Below are positions 52,918-62,904 of a stretch of 64,000 nucleotides of DNA, in pieces. The notes under the pieces are model-generated. The model saw nothing but the letters and a program-made list of their open reading frames with translations, had not been told where the DNA came from and made no database searches. The number at the start of each line of letters is the position of its first letter. Within the stretch, counting starts at the first letter, position 1. The position numbers and the translations under genes were made by a program. The stretch is from NCBI GenBank assembly GCA_018195615.1, contig JAGTPG010000001.1, positions 496,001 through 560,000 of the forward strand, in the 5' to 3' direction. The DNA comes from Streptomyces tuirus (GTDB lineage Bacteria > Actinomycetota > Actinomycetes > Streptomycetales > Streptomycetaceae).

Positions 52918-53592
52918 GTCTGCCGCAGCGCCTCGCGGCAGAGCGCGTCCGCCCTGCGTGTGGTCTCAGGGAGGCGGTACTCGGGGTGAGCGCGAGGGTG
53001 TGGGCGCAGGCGTTGGGCAGGGTCACGCGATGGCCGACGGAGACGAAGACCGGCTTGACGCCGTCGCGTGTGCGCAGGGCCCGGCCGACCTCCTCGGCGC
53101 CGGCGAGCAGCGCGGAGGTGCTGCCGCGCGGGTGTCCGGGTCGTCGTGCGTGAAGGTGAAGGGGTTCTTGGCGACGCCGATCGTGGGCAGGCCGGTGAGG
53201 ACGCCGAGGTGGCTGGCGAGGCCGAAGCGGCGGGGTGGGCGAGACCGTAGCCGTCGCAGACCACCAGGCCGGGCGGACACGGCAGGGCGTCGAGCGCGGC
53301 GAGGACCGTGGGGATCTCCCGGAACGCGAGCAGTCCGGGCACGTAGGGGAAGGAGACCCGGCCCACCGCCGTGGCCTCGGCGACGACGGCGAGACTCGAC
53401 GCGTCCAGGACGACCGCCGCGGCGGCGACCACGTCCCGTTCGTCGTCGTACGCGACGTCGACCCCGTCACATGCCCCGTCCCGGGCGGCGGCCCGGTTCG
53501 TCCAGGATCACGCGCTCGCGCAGTTCGTCCTGGACGGCACGGGCCTGTTCCTCGGTCGTCGGCCAGCCGTCGGGGATGCGTACGGTCGTCAT
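52905..53592 (-). CDS. nfi: endonuclease V (five frameshifts)
   Basis: Deoxyinosine 3' endonuclease for repair of deaminated adenine. Family sequence is spread over several frames: N-terminus [22 protein letters not shown], then [21 protein letters not shown] (first catalytic Asp), [60 protein letters not shown] and [35 protein letters not shown]. To join them one base must be restored near each of 53493, 53463, 53234, 53131 and 52982. The result is 230 aa, the usual size with all motifs. Five lesions in 688 bp is exceptional even for this window, so true decay cannot be fully excluded. Confidence 0.82.
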
Positions 53593-53652
53593 GGTGAGCT
53601 GAGCCTATGGTCTGCCAGGGGCCGGAACGGCACCCGGGGTAGGCTCGTGATC

Positions 53653-53945
53653 ATGTTCGTGCTGGAGCTGACCTACACCGCCCCGCCGGCAGCCGTCGAC
53701 GCCGTGCTGGAGGCGCATGTGGCGTGGCTCGACGAGCAGTACGAGCGGGGAGTCTTCCTCGCGTCCGGACGCAAGAACCCCCGCGACGGCGGGGTGATCA
53801 TCGCCGCCGCGGGGACCGCGCGCGGATCGAGAAGATCGCCGCGGGGGACCCGTTCGTCACCGCGGGCGTGTGCGCGTACCGCATCACCGAGTTCGTGGCG
53901 ACGAAGACGGCACCCGCGCTGGAGGCCTTCCGGGAGACCCTCTGA
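53653..53945 (+). CDS. YciI-like protein (one frameshift)
   Basis: Small ferredoxin-like fold protein, 97 aa after restoring one G at about 53815 (GCGGGGACC for GCGGGGGACC). FVLELTYTAPPAAVDAVLEAHVAWLDEQYERGVFLASGRKNPRDGGVIIA matches the YCII-related family in outline (His-Asp pair in EAHVAWLDEQ), and the C-terminus reads DPFVTAGVCAYRITEF. Probably a minor oxidoreductase, lyase or detoxification protein; function unproven. Confidence 0.78.
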
Positions 53946-53955
53946 GCGTGGCGCC

Positions 53956-54279
53956 TCACTTGCCCAGGGCGCGCTGCAGCTGGCTCTTGTTCATGTTGGA
54001 ACGGCCCTCGACGCCGCGGCGCTTGGCCTCCTGGTACAGCTGGTCGTAGGTGGGGCCCTGCGAGCCCTGCCCCGACCGCTGGCCGCCACGCTTCCCGGAC
54101 GACATGTCCTTGGTGGAGGTACGGCTGGCCGTCTTCGACTCACCGGCGCGGGCGCGTTCCTTGTTCACCGTCCGCGAGGCGATCTCCTTGGCACGGCCGG
54201 TGCTCTCGCCCCGGTCCTGCGCACTCTTCTTGATGTGCTCGTACTGGCGCTCCCGCTTGGAGCTCGAACCGCGTGGCAT
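53956..54279 (-). CDS. small basic protein annotated in relatives as plasmid stabilization protein
   Basis: 107-aa intact, highly basic protein: MPRGSSSKRERQYEHIKKSA, then RAKEIASRTVNKERARAGES and a C-terminal helical unit (YDQLYQEAKRRGVEGRSNMNKSQLQRAL) resembling a Rho-N/SAP-type nucleic acid-binding motif. From memory, chromosomal homologues are common in actinobacteria and carry the plasmid-stabilization label without proof. No partner toxin/antitoxin gene is next to it, so I would not read it as an addiction module. Confidence 0.72.
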   Translation of the reverse strand: MPRGSSSKRERQYEHIKKSAQDRGESTGRAKEIASRTVNKERARAGESKTASRTSTKDMSSGKRGGQRSGQGSQGPTYDQLYQEAKRRGVEGRSNMNKSQLQRALGK

Positions 54280-54348
54280 GACCGCTCACTTCCTTTCAGC
54301 TCAGTGAACGAGTACCCACACTGCCAACATTCAGGGCATAGCGCATGC

Positions 54349-55531
54349 TCAGTGCTCCAGGCGGGCAACCCGGCCCTTTTCACCGGCTGCCCAGCACGCT
54401 CCGTGCGGGGTGCAGTCGACGGTGTCGTAGGAGCCCGTGCCGACCGTGCGCCAGGTGCGGCCGGCGTCCGTGGTGAGGTCGGTGCCGGTGGGCCGACGGC
54501 GAGGGCGGCGGTGCGGCTGCGGGGCAGCCAGGCCACGCCGGAGCGGTAGGCCGGCGGGGTGTGGCGGCGGGGCGCCAGGTGCGTCCGCCGTCGCCGGTGC
54601 GCGCGGCGGCCTGCGGTGAGGGCCGGCCGGGGGTGAAGTCGCCGCCGACGGCAAGACCGTGGGTGCGGTCGCGGAAGGCGAGCGCGAAGACGCCGCGGGC
54701 CGGGTCGCCCGCCGGGACGGGCAGGTCCGTGGCCGTCCAGGTGAGGCCCCGGTCGGCGGAGTGCAGCACACGCGCGCGCGTGGCCCCGCCGGTGGCGAGC
54801 CAGACGTCCTTCGACCCGGAGGTGACCAGGCACTGGCCGCTCGCCGCGAATCCGGCCTCGCCCTCCTGCGCGGCCGGCATGCCCGCGTTCGGCAGCACCT
54901 TCCAGGTGCGGCCGCCGTCGCCGGTCGACAGGATGCGGAACTTCCCGTCCACCGGGTCGCTCATCGCGAGGCCGTGGCGGTGGTCGAAGAACGCGAGGCA
55001 GTCGTAGAAGGCCTTCGGGTCGGTGTTGCGGAAGGACTCCGTCCAGGTCGCCCCGCCGTCGTCGGTGCGGTACACGCGGGACGCCTCGCCCTCGCCGATG
55101 GCCAGGACCACGGCCCGGCGCGCGTCGAACGCCTCGACGTCGCGGAACTGCAGCTCCGCCGCGCCCGGGGGCGAGACGTTCCGCCAAGTGGTCCCGCCGT
55201 CGGTGGTGCGCAGGACGGTGCCGCCGGTGCCCGCGAGCCAGGCGGTGCTCCGGCCGACGGCGGCGAGCCCGCGGAAGCGCACCTCCGGGGCGCCGGTGTC
55301 CTTGGGCTCCCAGTGCGGCATCCGGGGCTGCGGTCCGTGCGCCGGGGCGGGTACGGCGGCGGGCGCGGCCAGTGCGACGCATGCCGCCGCGCAGGCCACC
55401 ACCGTGGTGACCGTTCGCCGTGTTCGACCCGTCCGTCGCGTGTTCCCGAGCGCCTCATGGCCGGCGAAGCTAGCCCACCGCCCCGGTGCCGTCCAGAGGG
55501 CCTCACGCGTGCCACCGGTGTTCCGGCGCAC
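54349..55531 (-). CDS. secreted BNR/YCF48-like beta-propeller protein (two frameshifts)
   Basis: N-terminal export signal (VTTVVACAAACVALAAPAAVPAPA) followed by repeated beta-propeller units of the sialidase Asp-box type: TTDGGTTWRN, TDDGGATWTES, STGDGGRTWKV, SADRGLTWTA, RTGDGGRTWR and TTDAGRTWRT. Bases are missing at about 54571 (CGCCCCGCCGCC) and 54490 (GGCCCACCGG). The end CTPHGACWAAGEKGRVARLEH is complete. Restored length about 394 aa; the start is uncertain because the signal region has several possible codons. Catalytic sialidase residues are not evident, so it is more likely a binding or assembly protein. Confidence 0.78.
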
Positions 55532-55566
55532 GCCACAAGTGCCCTGTGTGGCACGCGAGGAGAGTC

Positions 55567-55632
55567 ATGTCACTCCTGTGCATGAACGCGGTGACAGAGG
55601 TCACTCGCATTTCGTGTGCACGGATTGGCTGA
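55567..55632 (+). CDS. possible 21-aa leader peptide upstream of ssgD
   Basis: ATG 55567 to TGA 55632 with GAGGAG 5 bp before the ATG. The peptide (MSLLCMNAVTEVTRISCARI plus Gly) contains two Cys. It ends 73 bp before the ssgD start. The ribosome binding site is better than that of many long genes here, so translation is plausible; conservation is unknown. Confidence 0.4.
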   Translation: MSLLCMNAVTEVTRISCARIG

Positions 55633-55705
55633 TTCCGTCGTCTCTTCCAGTGCCCCGGTCTCATACGCCCGGAAGTCCGTCCAGCCGTCACAAGGGAGCA
55701 AGGCG

Positions 55706-56121
55706 TTGTCCATCGTCATCGAGCAGCCCGTGGAGGCCCGCCTCGTCGCCGCCGCGCCGCGTATGCCGAGCATTCCCGCGACGCTGCATTACGACCGACG
55801 TGATCCGTTCGCCGTCCGCATGACCTTCCCCGCCCCGGCCACGCTGGAGGGCGTCGAGGTCTGCTGGACCTTCTCGCGCGAGCTGCTCGCGGCGGGTCTG
55901 AAGAGCGTCGAGGGACACGGTGACGTGCGGGTGCGGCCGTACGGCTACGACCGCACGGTCCTGGAGTTCCACGCCCCGAGGGCACTGCCGTCGTGCATGT
56001 CCGGTCCAGCGAGGTGCGCCGGTTCCTGGAGGCCACGAGCGAGCTCGTGCCGGTCGGCCTGGAGCACCTCCAGCTCGACCTGGACCACGATCTGGCGGAA
56101 CTGATGCGGGACGCCTGCTGA
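55706..56121 (+). CDS. ssgD: SsgA-like sporulation/cell division protein, SsgD type (one frameshift)
   Basis: SALP-family protein (SsgA, SsgB and relatives) that controls septum placement and wall remodelling in sporulating actinomycetes. ARLVAAAPRMPSIPATLHYDRRDPFAVRMTFP and GVEVCWTFSRELLAAGLKSVEGHGDVRVRPYG are the family landmarks. A G is missing at about 55978 (GCCCCGAGGGC for GCCCCGGAGGGC), after which it continues with SSEVRRFLEATSELVPVGLE. Restored length 138 aa. The start appears to be TTG 55706 behind AAGGGAGCAAGG. The assignment to SsgD rests on synteny with S. coelicolor SCO6722 from memory. Confidence 0.85.
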
Positions 56122-56126
56122 GCCGA

Positions 56127-56168
56127 CTGCCCTGAGCGACGAGGGCCTCGGCCGTCCGCTCAGGGCAG
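56127..56168. terminator. bidirectional terminator between ssgD and the GPP34 gene
   Basis: Perfect 12-bp arms CTGCCCTGAGCG and CGCTCAGGGCAG with an 18-base loop. It begins 6 bp after the ssgD stop and covers the last codons of the minus-strand gene. Confidence 0.75.
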
Positions 56169-56813
56169 GGCGGCTTTCGTCGCCGTCGAGGCCGGCGACG
56201 TACGGAGTTCACGGACGATCTCCCCGAGCCCGGGTGCCGACGCCCCGGCCCGCTCGGCCAGCTTCTCCACGCGCTGCCCGTGGGCGCGGACGTCCGCGCC
56301 GGGCAGCAGTCCGGCCGAGGCGGCGAGGACGACGACCGCCGCGTCCCGCTCGGAGACCTCGGCGACCGGCAGCGGCCCCCGGAGGGCCTGCCGTGCCTCC
56401 TCCCGCAGCGCGTCCACGGCGGCGAGGCGCGCCGGCGCGTACTCCACGGACGGGAACACGCCGAGGACCCGCTTCTTCTCCGCTCGCAGGAAGCCCTCGG
56501 CCACCAGCTGCTCCCGCACCGCCTCGAACGTCACCCGGGCCCGCAGCGTCACCCACGTCCGCCAGGAGTGCGGGCACGACTCGCGGACGAGTTCCAGCAG
56601 CCCGTCGAGGACCGCGTCACCGGCGCGGGAGTCCAGGTCGACGGGCGTGGCGATACCGTCCTGGTCGACGAGCAGGCCGCGCTGGGCCAGCTCGGTGAGG
56701 GCGCCGGCCCGCACCAGGTCGGGCCGGTGGGCCGTGTCGGTGCTCGCCTGCCGTGCGGGGTCCCGGGCCAGCAGGCAGAGCCGGGCCGGCAGCGAGAGCG
56801 GGCCGGTGGGCAC
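56160..56813 (-). CDS. GPP34 family phosphoprotein (Golgi phosphoprotein 3-like)
   Basis: 217-aa intact protein of the GOLPH3/VPS74 fold: LSLPARLCLLARDPARQ, a central helical part, LRAEKKRVLGVFPSVEYAPAR (the KR-rich beta-hairpin region) and AAVVVLAASAGLLPGA. In eukaryotes the fold binds phosphatidylinositol 4-phosphate; in actinobacteria the function is not established. The frame is open upstream to 56960, but GTG 56813 with GAGGAGG just before it is the likely start. It is divergent from the ABC-F gene. Confidence 0.82.
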   Translation of the reverse strand: MPTGPLSLPARLCLLARDPARQASTDTAHRPDLVRAGALTELAQRGLLVDQDGIATPVDLDSRAGDAVLDGLLELVRESCPHSWRTWVTLRARVTFEAVREQLVAEGFLRAEKKRVLGVFPSVEYAPARLAAVDALREEARQALRGPLPVAEVSERDAAVVVLAASAGLLPGADVRAHGQRVEKLAERAGASAPGLGEIVRELRTSPASTATKAALP

Positions 56814-56856
56814 GGGGCCTCCTCGGGGCAGGGAGATCGAATCCCACGTTAATGCG

Positions 56857-56885
56857 TTGACAGGCTCCTGGCCCCCTCGTAGCGT
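56857..56885 (+). promoter_or_regulatory. consensus-type promoter for the ABC-F leader
   Basis: TTGACA (56857-56862), 17 bp, TAGCGT (56880-56885). This is the best match to a principal sigma factor promoter in the window and predicts a leader of about 220 nt before the ABC-F ATG. Confidence 0.7.
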
Positions 56886-56910
56886 GACAGCGGTCCTGTT
56901 GCCGTCGATT

Positions 56911-57016
56911 GGAGAAGGACGTTGCTCGTCTGAGGTCCTGAGACACCGCGTCACCCACATCAGGTGGGTGCGCCGCGTACGACCTCGGCGTCCGAGCCGT
57001 CCTCCGGTACAGGGCT
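56911..57016 (+). promoter_or_regulatory. leader with mini-ORF and hairpins, putative ribosome-mediated attenuator
   Basis: A strong GGAGAAGGA (56911-56919) precedes the three-codon frame TTG CTC GTC TGA (56922-56933). Next come a perfect hairpin CACCCAC-atcag-GTGGGTG (56952-56970), a CTCGG-cgt-CCGAG hairpin and a weak AGCC/GGCT stem followed by TTTT (57016-57019). This layout resembles attenuators before antibiotic-resistance ABC-F genes. Inferred, not proven. Confidence 0.5.
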
Positions 57017-57110
57017 TTTCTCATGCCCGTGGAGCCCCTCTCCCCTGGTCGCAGGTGTCTCGACACGCGTTTGCCCCTGACCGCATCACGCAACCGCGAA
57101 AGAGGCCCGC

Positions 57111-58736
57111 ATGCCTGCTTCCATCACCGTCACGTCCCTCTCCTTCACCTGGCCCGACGGCACCCCCGTCTTCGAGGGCCTCGACGTCGCCTTCGGCCCG
57201 GGCCGGACCGGTCTGGTCGGCGTCAACGGGTCGGGGAAGTCGACCCTGTTGAAGCTGATCGCCGGTGAGCTCGCACCGGCCGACGGCGCCGTCCGCGTGG
57301 CCGGCGAGGTCGGCTACCTCCCGCAGAACGTCACGCTCGACACCACCCTGCGCGTCGACCAGGCGCTCGGCATCGCCGAACGGCGGGCCGCGCTGCACGC
57401 CATCGAGGCGGGCGATGTGGCCGAGGCGCACTTCGAGACCCTCGGCGACGACTGGGACGTGGAGGAGCGCGCCCTGGCCACGCTCGGCGAACTCGGCCTC
57501 GGGCACGTCGAGTTGGACCGCACCATCGGCGAGGTGTCCGGCGGCGAGTCGGTCCTGCTGCGGCTGGCCGCGCTGCTGCTGCGCCGGCCCGAGGTGCTGC
57601 TGCTGGACGAGCCGACCAACAACCTCGACCTGTACGCGCGCAGGCGGCTGTACGCGGCCGTCCAGTCCTGGCCGGGCGTGATGGTCGTCGTCAGCCACGA
57701 CCGTGAACTGCTGGACCTGGTCGACCAGATCGCCGATCTGCGCTCCGGCGAGATCACCTGGTACGGCGGCAACTTCTCCGACTACGAGGAGGCACTGGAG
57801 ATCGAACAGGAGGCTGCCGAGCGCATGGTGCGGGTCGCCGAGGCCGACTTCCGCAAGCAGAAACGCGAACTGGCCGACGCCCAGGTCAAGCTGGCCCGCC
57901 GCAAACGGTACGGACAGAAGATGTGGGACCAGAAGCGCGAGCCGAAGATCGTCATGGGGGCGCGCAAACGCGCGGCGCAGGAGTCCGCGGGCAAGCACCG
58001 GATCATGCACGAGGAGAAGCTCGCCGATGCCAGGGAGCGGCTCGACGACGCGGTGGAGGCGGTCCGGGACGACGACGAGATCCGGGTCGACCTGCCGTAC
58101 ACGGCCGTGCCGCCGGGGCGTACGGTCCTAACCCTCCAGGATCTCGGGCTCCGCTACGGCTCCCGGGTGAAGGGCGGGTTCGAGCTGCGCGGGCCCGAGC
58201 GGGTCGCGCTGATCGGGCGCAACGGGGCGGGCAAGACGACACTGCTGCGCACCGTCACCGGGGAGCTCGAGGCGGAGTCGGGTGAGGTGACGGCGCACGT
58301 CCCGCTCCGGTTCCTGCCGCAGCGGCTCGACGTCCTGGACGGGGAGCTGACGGTCGCCGAGAACGTGGCCCGGTTCGCGCCGGCCGCCACCAACAATCGC
58401 ATCCGGGCGCGGCTGGCCCGCTTCCTGTTCCGGGGTGCCCGGGCCGACCAGAAGGCGGCGACGCTCTCCGGTGGTGAGCGCTTCCGGGCGGCGCTGGCCG
58501 CGCTGATGCTGGCCGAGCCCGCGCCGCAGCTGCTCATGCTGGACGAGCCGACCAACAACCTCGACATGGCGAGCGTGCGGCAGCTGACCACGGCACTGGA
58601 GTCCTACGAGGGGGCGCTGATCGTGGCCAGTCACGACCTGCCGTTCCTGGAGTCGGTCGGCATCACGCGCTGGCTGCTGCTGGAGGAGGGAGAACTGAAG
58701 GAAATCACGCCAGAGGCTGTCGGGTTTCCCGCCTAG
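57111..58736 (+). CDS. ABC-F family ATPase, likely antibiotic-resistance type
   Basis: 541-aa intact tandem ATPase without membrane segments. Cassette 1: GVNGSGKSTLLKLIAG, EVSGGESVLLRLAALLL, LLLDEPTNNLDLY. Cassette 2: GRNGAGKTTLLRTVTG, TLSGGERFRAALAALML, LMLDEPTNNLDMA. The interdomain linker (about residues 225-320, EAAERMVRVAEADFRKQKREL... KREPKIVMGARKRAAQ) is long and basic, as in ribosome-protection ABC-F proteins. The long regulated leader and immediate partner gene support a drug-response role. From memory S. coelicolor SCO6720 is the counterpart. It lies 10 bp before the UvrA-like gene. Confidence 0.93.
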   Translation: MPASITVTSLSFTWPDGTPVFEGLDVAFGPGRTGLVGVNGSGKSTLLKLIAGELAPADGAVRVAGEVGYLPQNVTLDTTLRVDQALGIAERRAALHAIEAGDVAEAHFETLGDDWDVEERALATLGELGLGHVELDRTIGEVSGGESVLLRLAALLLRRPEVLLLDEPTNNLDLYARRRLYAAVQSWPGVMVVVSHDRELLDLVDQIADLRSGEITWYGGNFSDYEEALEIEQEAAERMVRVAEADFRKQKRELADAQVKLARRKRYGQKMWDQKREPKIVMGARKRAAQESAGKHRIMHEEKLADARERLDDAVEAVRDDDEIRVDLPYTAVPPGRTVLTLQDLGLRYGSRVKGGFELRGPERVALIGRNGAGKTTLLRTVTGELEAESGEVTAHVPLRFLPQRLDVLDGELTVAENVARFAPAATNNRIRARLARFLFRGARADQKAATLSGGERFRAALAALMLAEPAPQLLMLDEPTNNLDMASVRQLTTALESYEGALIVASHDLPFLESVGITRWLLLEEGELKEITPEAVGFPA

Positions 58737-58746
58737 CTTCGATGGC

Positions 58747-61014
<2,268 letters not shown>

Positions 61015-61043
<29 letters not shown>

Positions 61044-62211
61044 GCCGTACGCCCGGGTGAGCGCTGTTGCTGACGATGGCGAGGCGGGGGCCTTGCGGGC
61101 CGTGGTGCCACTGCCCGCCGACCAGAGGGAGGAGGGCAACGTTGGGCGTCGGCCCCCGTGTCCAGTCGAGGCGGCCGGCGAGGGTGTCGAGGCTCGTACC
61201 GCCGATGGCCTGCGCGACGGACGCCCGGTCGGTGGGGTCGTCCGCGACGGCCAGAGCATGGTGGGCGGTCTCCAGGAGGGCGTGGGCCAGGCCGAGGGGC
61301 TGGAGCCAGGCGGCGCCGGTGTCCTGCTCGTAGGCGTGGGCGAGCTCGGCGCAGGTGGTGCCGTCGAGGCTGGAGCGGTACGGGTGGCCGGGGCTCCAGT
61401 AGACCAGGGTGGCCACGCGCGCGTCGGCGAGTTCGCCGTGGACGTCGGGGGCGGGGGTGGTGTGGGTGTGCGGGTAGGTCAGCCAGCGCGAGCAGGTGAT
61501 CAGCCGCGGACGCAGCCCCGCCTCGCGGGCCTGGCGGTGGAAGAGGGCGAGATCGGTGGCGGTGGCGGCGCTGGTGACGAGGCCGGCGCCGTGCTCCCGC
61601 ATCCGGCCGACCTGCGCCTGGAAGCCGTCGGACGGTTCCCGGTAGGCACCGAGGTCGACCAGGGTGTGCCCACGGGGTGACGTCACGGGGGCGAAGCCGT
61701 ACCGGTCGTGACGCAGCAGTCCGCCCTGCAGATCGTCGTTCCAGAGGCACCCGACGGCGCCCCGGCCGTCGACGCGCTCCCACAGGTCGGCGAAGACGGC
61801 GGCGATGTCGTCCAGTCCCCACGCGAAGTGGTAGGTCCACCGGAAGCGGTGCCCGGGCTCGGCGCCGCGCGTGTGGACGTACGCCTGCCAGGGGAACGTG
61901 GTCGACACGCAGGGAACCCCGGCCTGTTCGCAGGCGTCGGTGACGGCGGGCAGGACCCGGGTCCCGGCCATCGTGAGCACGAGGTGCGCGCCGTCGGCGT
62001 CGGCCAGGTCCCGCACGGCCTGCCGGGCCGCGTGCGGATCCGAGCGGCTGTCGCGCACCGCGACGCTCACGTCGTAGCGGCGGCCGCCGTTGCGGACGTG
62101 CGCGAGCCGGGGTGCGAGTCTGCGCAGGACGTACGACAACGGTGACCCGAGAGGGGCCAGTCGACCCGTCAACGGCGCGACCACGCCCACACACAAGGAA
62201 GTCGACGACAT
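61015..62211 (-). CDS. solute-binding (Leu/Ile/Val-type) domain protein without signal peptide
   Basis: 398-aa intact protein. It looks like a type I periplasmic binding fold of the branched-chain amino acid/amide receptor group: LCVGVVAPLTGRLAPLGSPLSYVL at the start, AARQAVRDLADADGAHLVLTMAGTRVLPAVTDACEQAGVP, CVSTTFPWQAYV and LALFHRQAREAGLRPRLI. The N-terminus goes straight into the domain, with no signal sequence or lipobox, and no permease or ATPase genes are nearby. It may be an intracellular sensor or enzyme-like protein. It converges on the UvrA-like gene with a 29-bp overlap. Confidence 0.8.
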
Positions 62212-62244
62212 CGGTGGCCCCTCTCTCTCCGCCGGTACGGCTGC

Positions 62245-62622
62245 TCAGTGGCCGGAACGGTCCGCGGTGACGCAGGTGGTCCTGCTGAAGACGGCCACCG
62301 TCTCGTTGCCGCAGTTGTTGCTGTGGCCCGAGGCGTTCCGGGCGAAGAGCAGGTTGGACAGGACGCCACCGCTGGGGCCCGTCCGATCGCCGCCGCCCCT
62401 GCCGTCGTCCTCGGCCACACATGTGCGCTCCTTGAAGAGCGCCACCTTGCCCGTCCCGCAGAGATTGGCGTGCCCGGAGGAGTTCCTGCCGGAGAGGTTG
62501 GACAGCACACCGCCCGCCCCGGCGTCGCCGTCACCGGCCTGGGCCGTCGCCATACCGGCGGGAACAGCCATGAGCATCCCCACCATCGAGGCCACTACCG
62601 CGATACGCCGCGCGCCGTACAT
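62245..62622 (-). CDS. small secreted protein with two cysteine-containing repeats
   Basis: 125 aa from ATG 62622, which follows AAGGAAA. A signal peptide (RRIAVVASMVGMLMAVPAG, cleavage after ATAQA) leaves about 95 aa made of two repeats. Repeat 1: GGVLSNLSGRNSSGHANLCG then VALFKERTCV. Repeat 2: GGVLSNLLFARNASGHSNNCG then VAVFSRTTCV. Each has an NxSGHxNxCG core and a second Cys about 13-15 residues later, so two intra-repeat disulfides are likely. The repeats are joined by a Gly/Asp-rich linker. It recalls surface proteins such as chaplins in size and Cys spacing but lacks their sequence. Function unknown. Confidence 0.75.
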   Translation of the reverse strand: MYGARRIAVVASMVGMLMAVPAGMATAQAGDGDAGAGGVLSNLSGRNSSGHANLCGTGKVALFKERTCVAEDDGRGGGDRTGPSGGVLSNLLFARNASGHSNNCGNETVAVFSRTTCVTADRSGH

Positions 62623-62776
62623 ATCTGTTGGTTTCCTTCCGCTGGATCGGCCCGGCCGTCTCGGCCGGAGCACTACGCCCAACGACGCCTCGGCGGATCG
62701 GCATGGGCCTCGGCGAGGTGAATGATCTGCAAGGCGGTTGATCAGGTACTCCGACGGAAGGCCGGGCGCGCGGGCG

Positions 62777-62788
62777 TTGACGCGTCAA
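62777..62788. promoter_or_regulatory. perfect 12-bp palindrome in a divergent promoter
   Basis: TTGACGCGTCAA lies midway between the secreted-protein gene (start 62622, minus) and the decarboxylase (start 62905, plus). Candidate operator. Confidence 0.4.
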
Positions 62789-62904
62789 GGCGCGGTCCGC
62801 GCTGTGCACCGATGGGGTGGTTTGTCCTCCGTCGGCCGATCAAGCGTGCGGAGTCCGCGAACACTGGGCGGGGGGTGGCGCGGGCCACCGGGGAGGGGAA
62901 CGGC

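Noticed and set aside
53956..54279. A toxin-antitoxin or plasmid maintenance module
   Set aside because: Only the family's customary name suggests it; no partner gene, no plasmid genes, and the protein is a lone basic chromosomal type.
56814..56960. Longer start for the GPP34 gene
   Set aside because: The extension would cross the divergent promoter and adds no family sequence; GTG 56813 has a good ribosome binding site.
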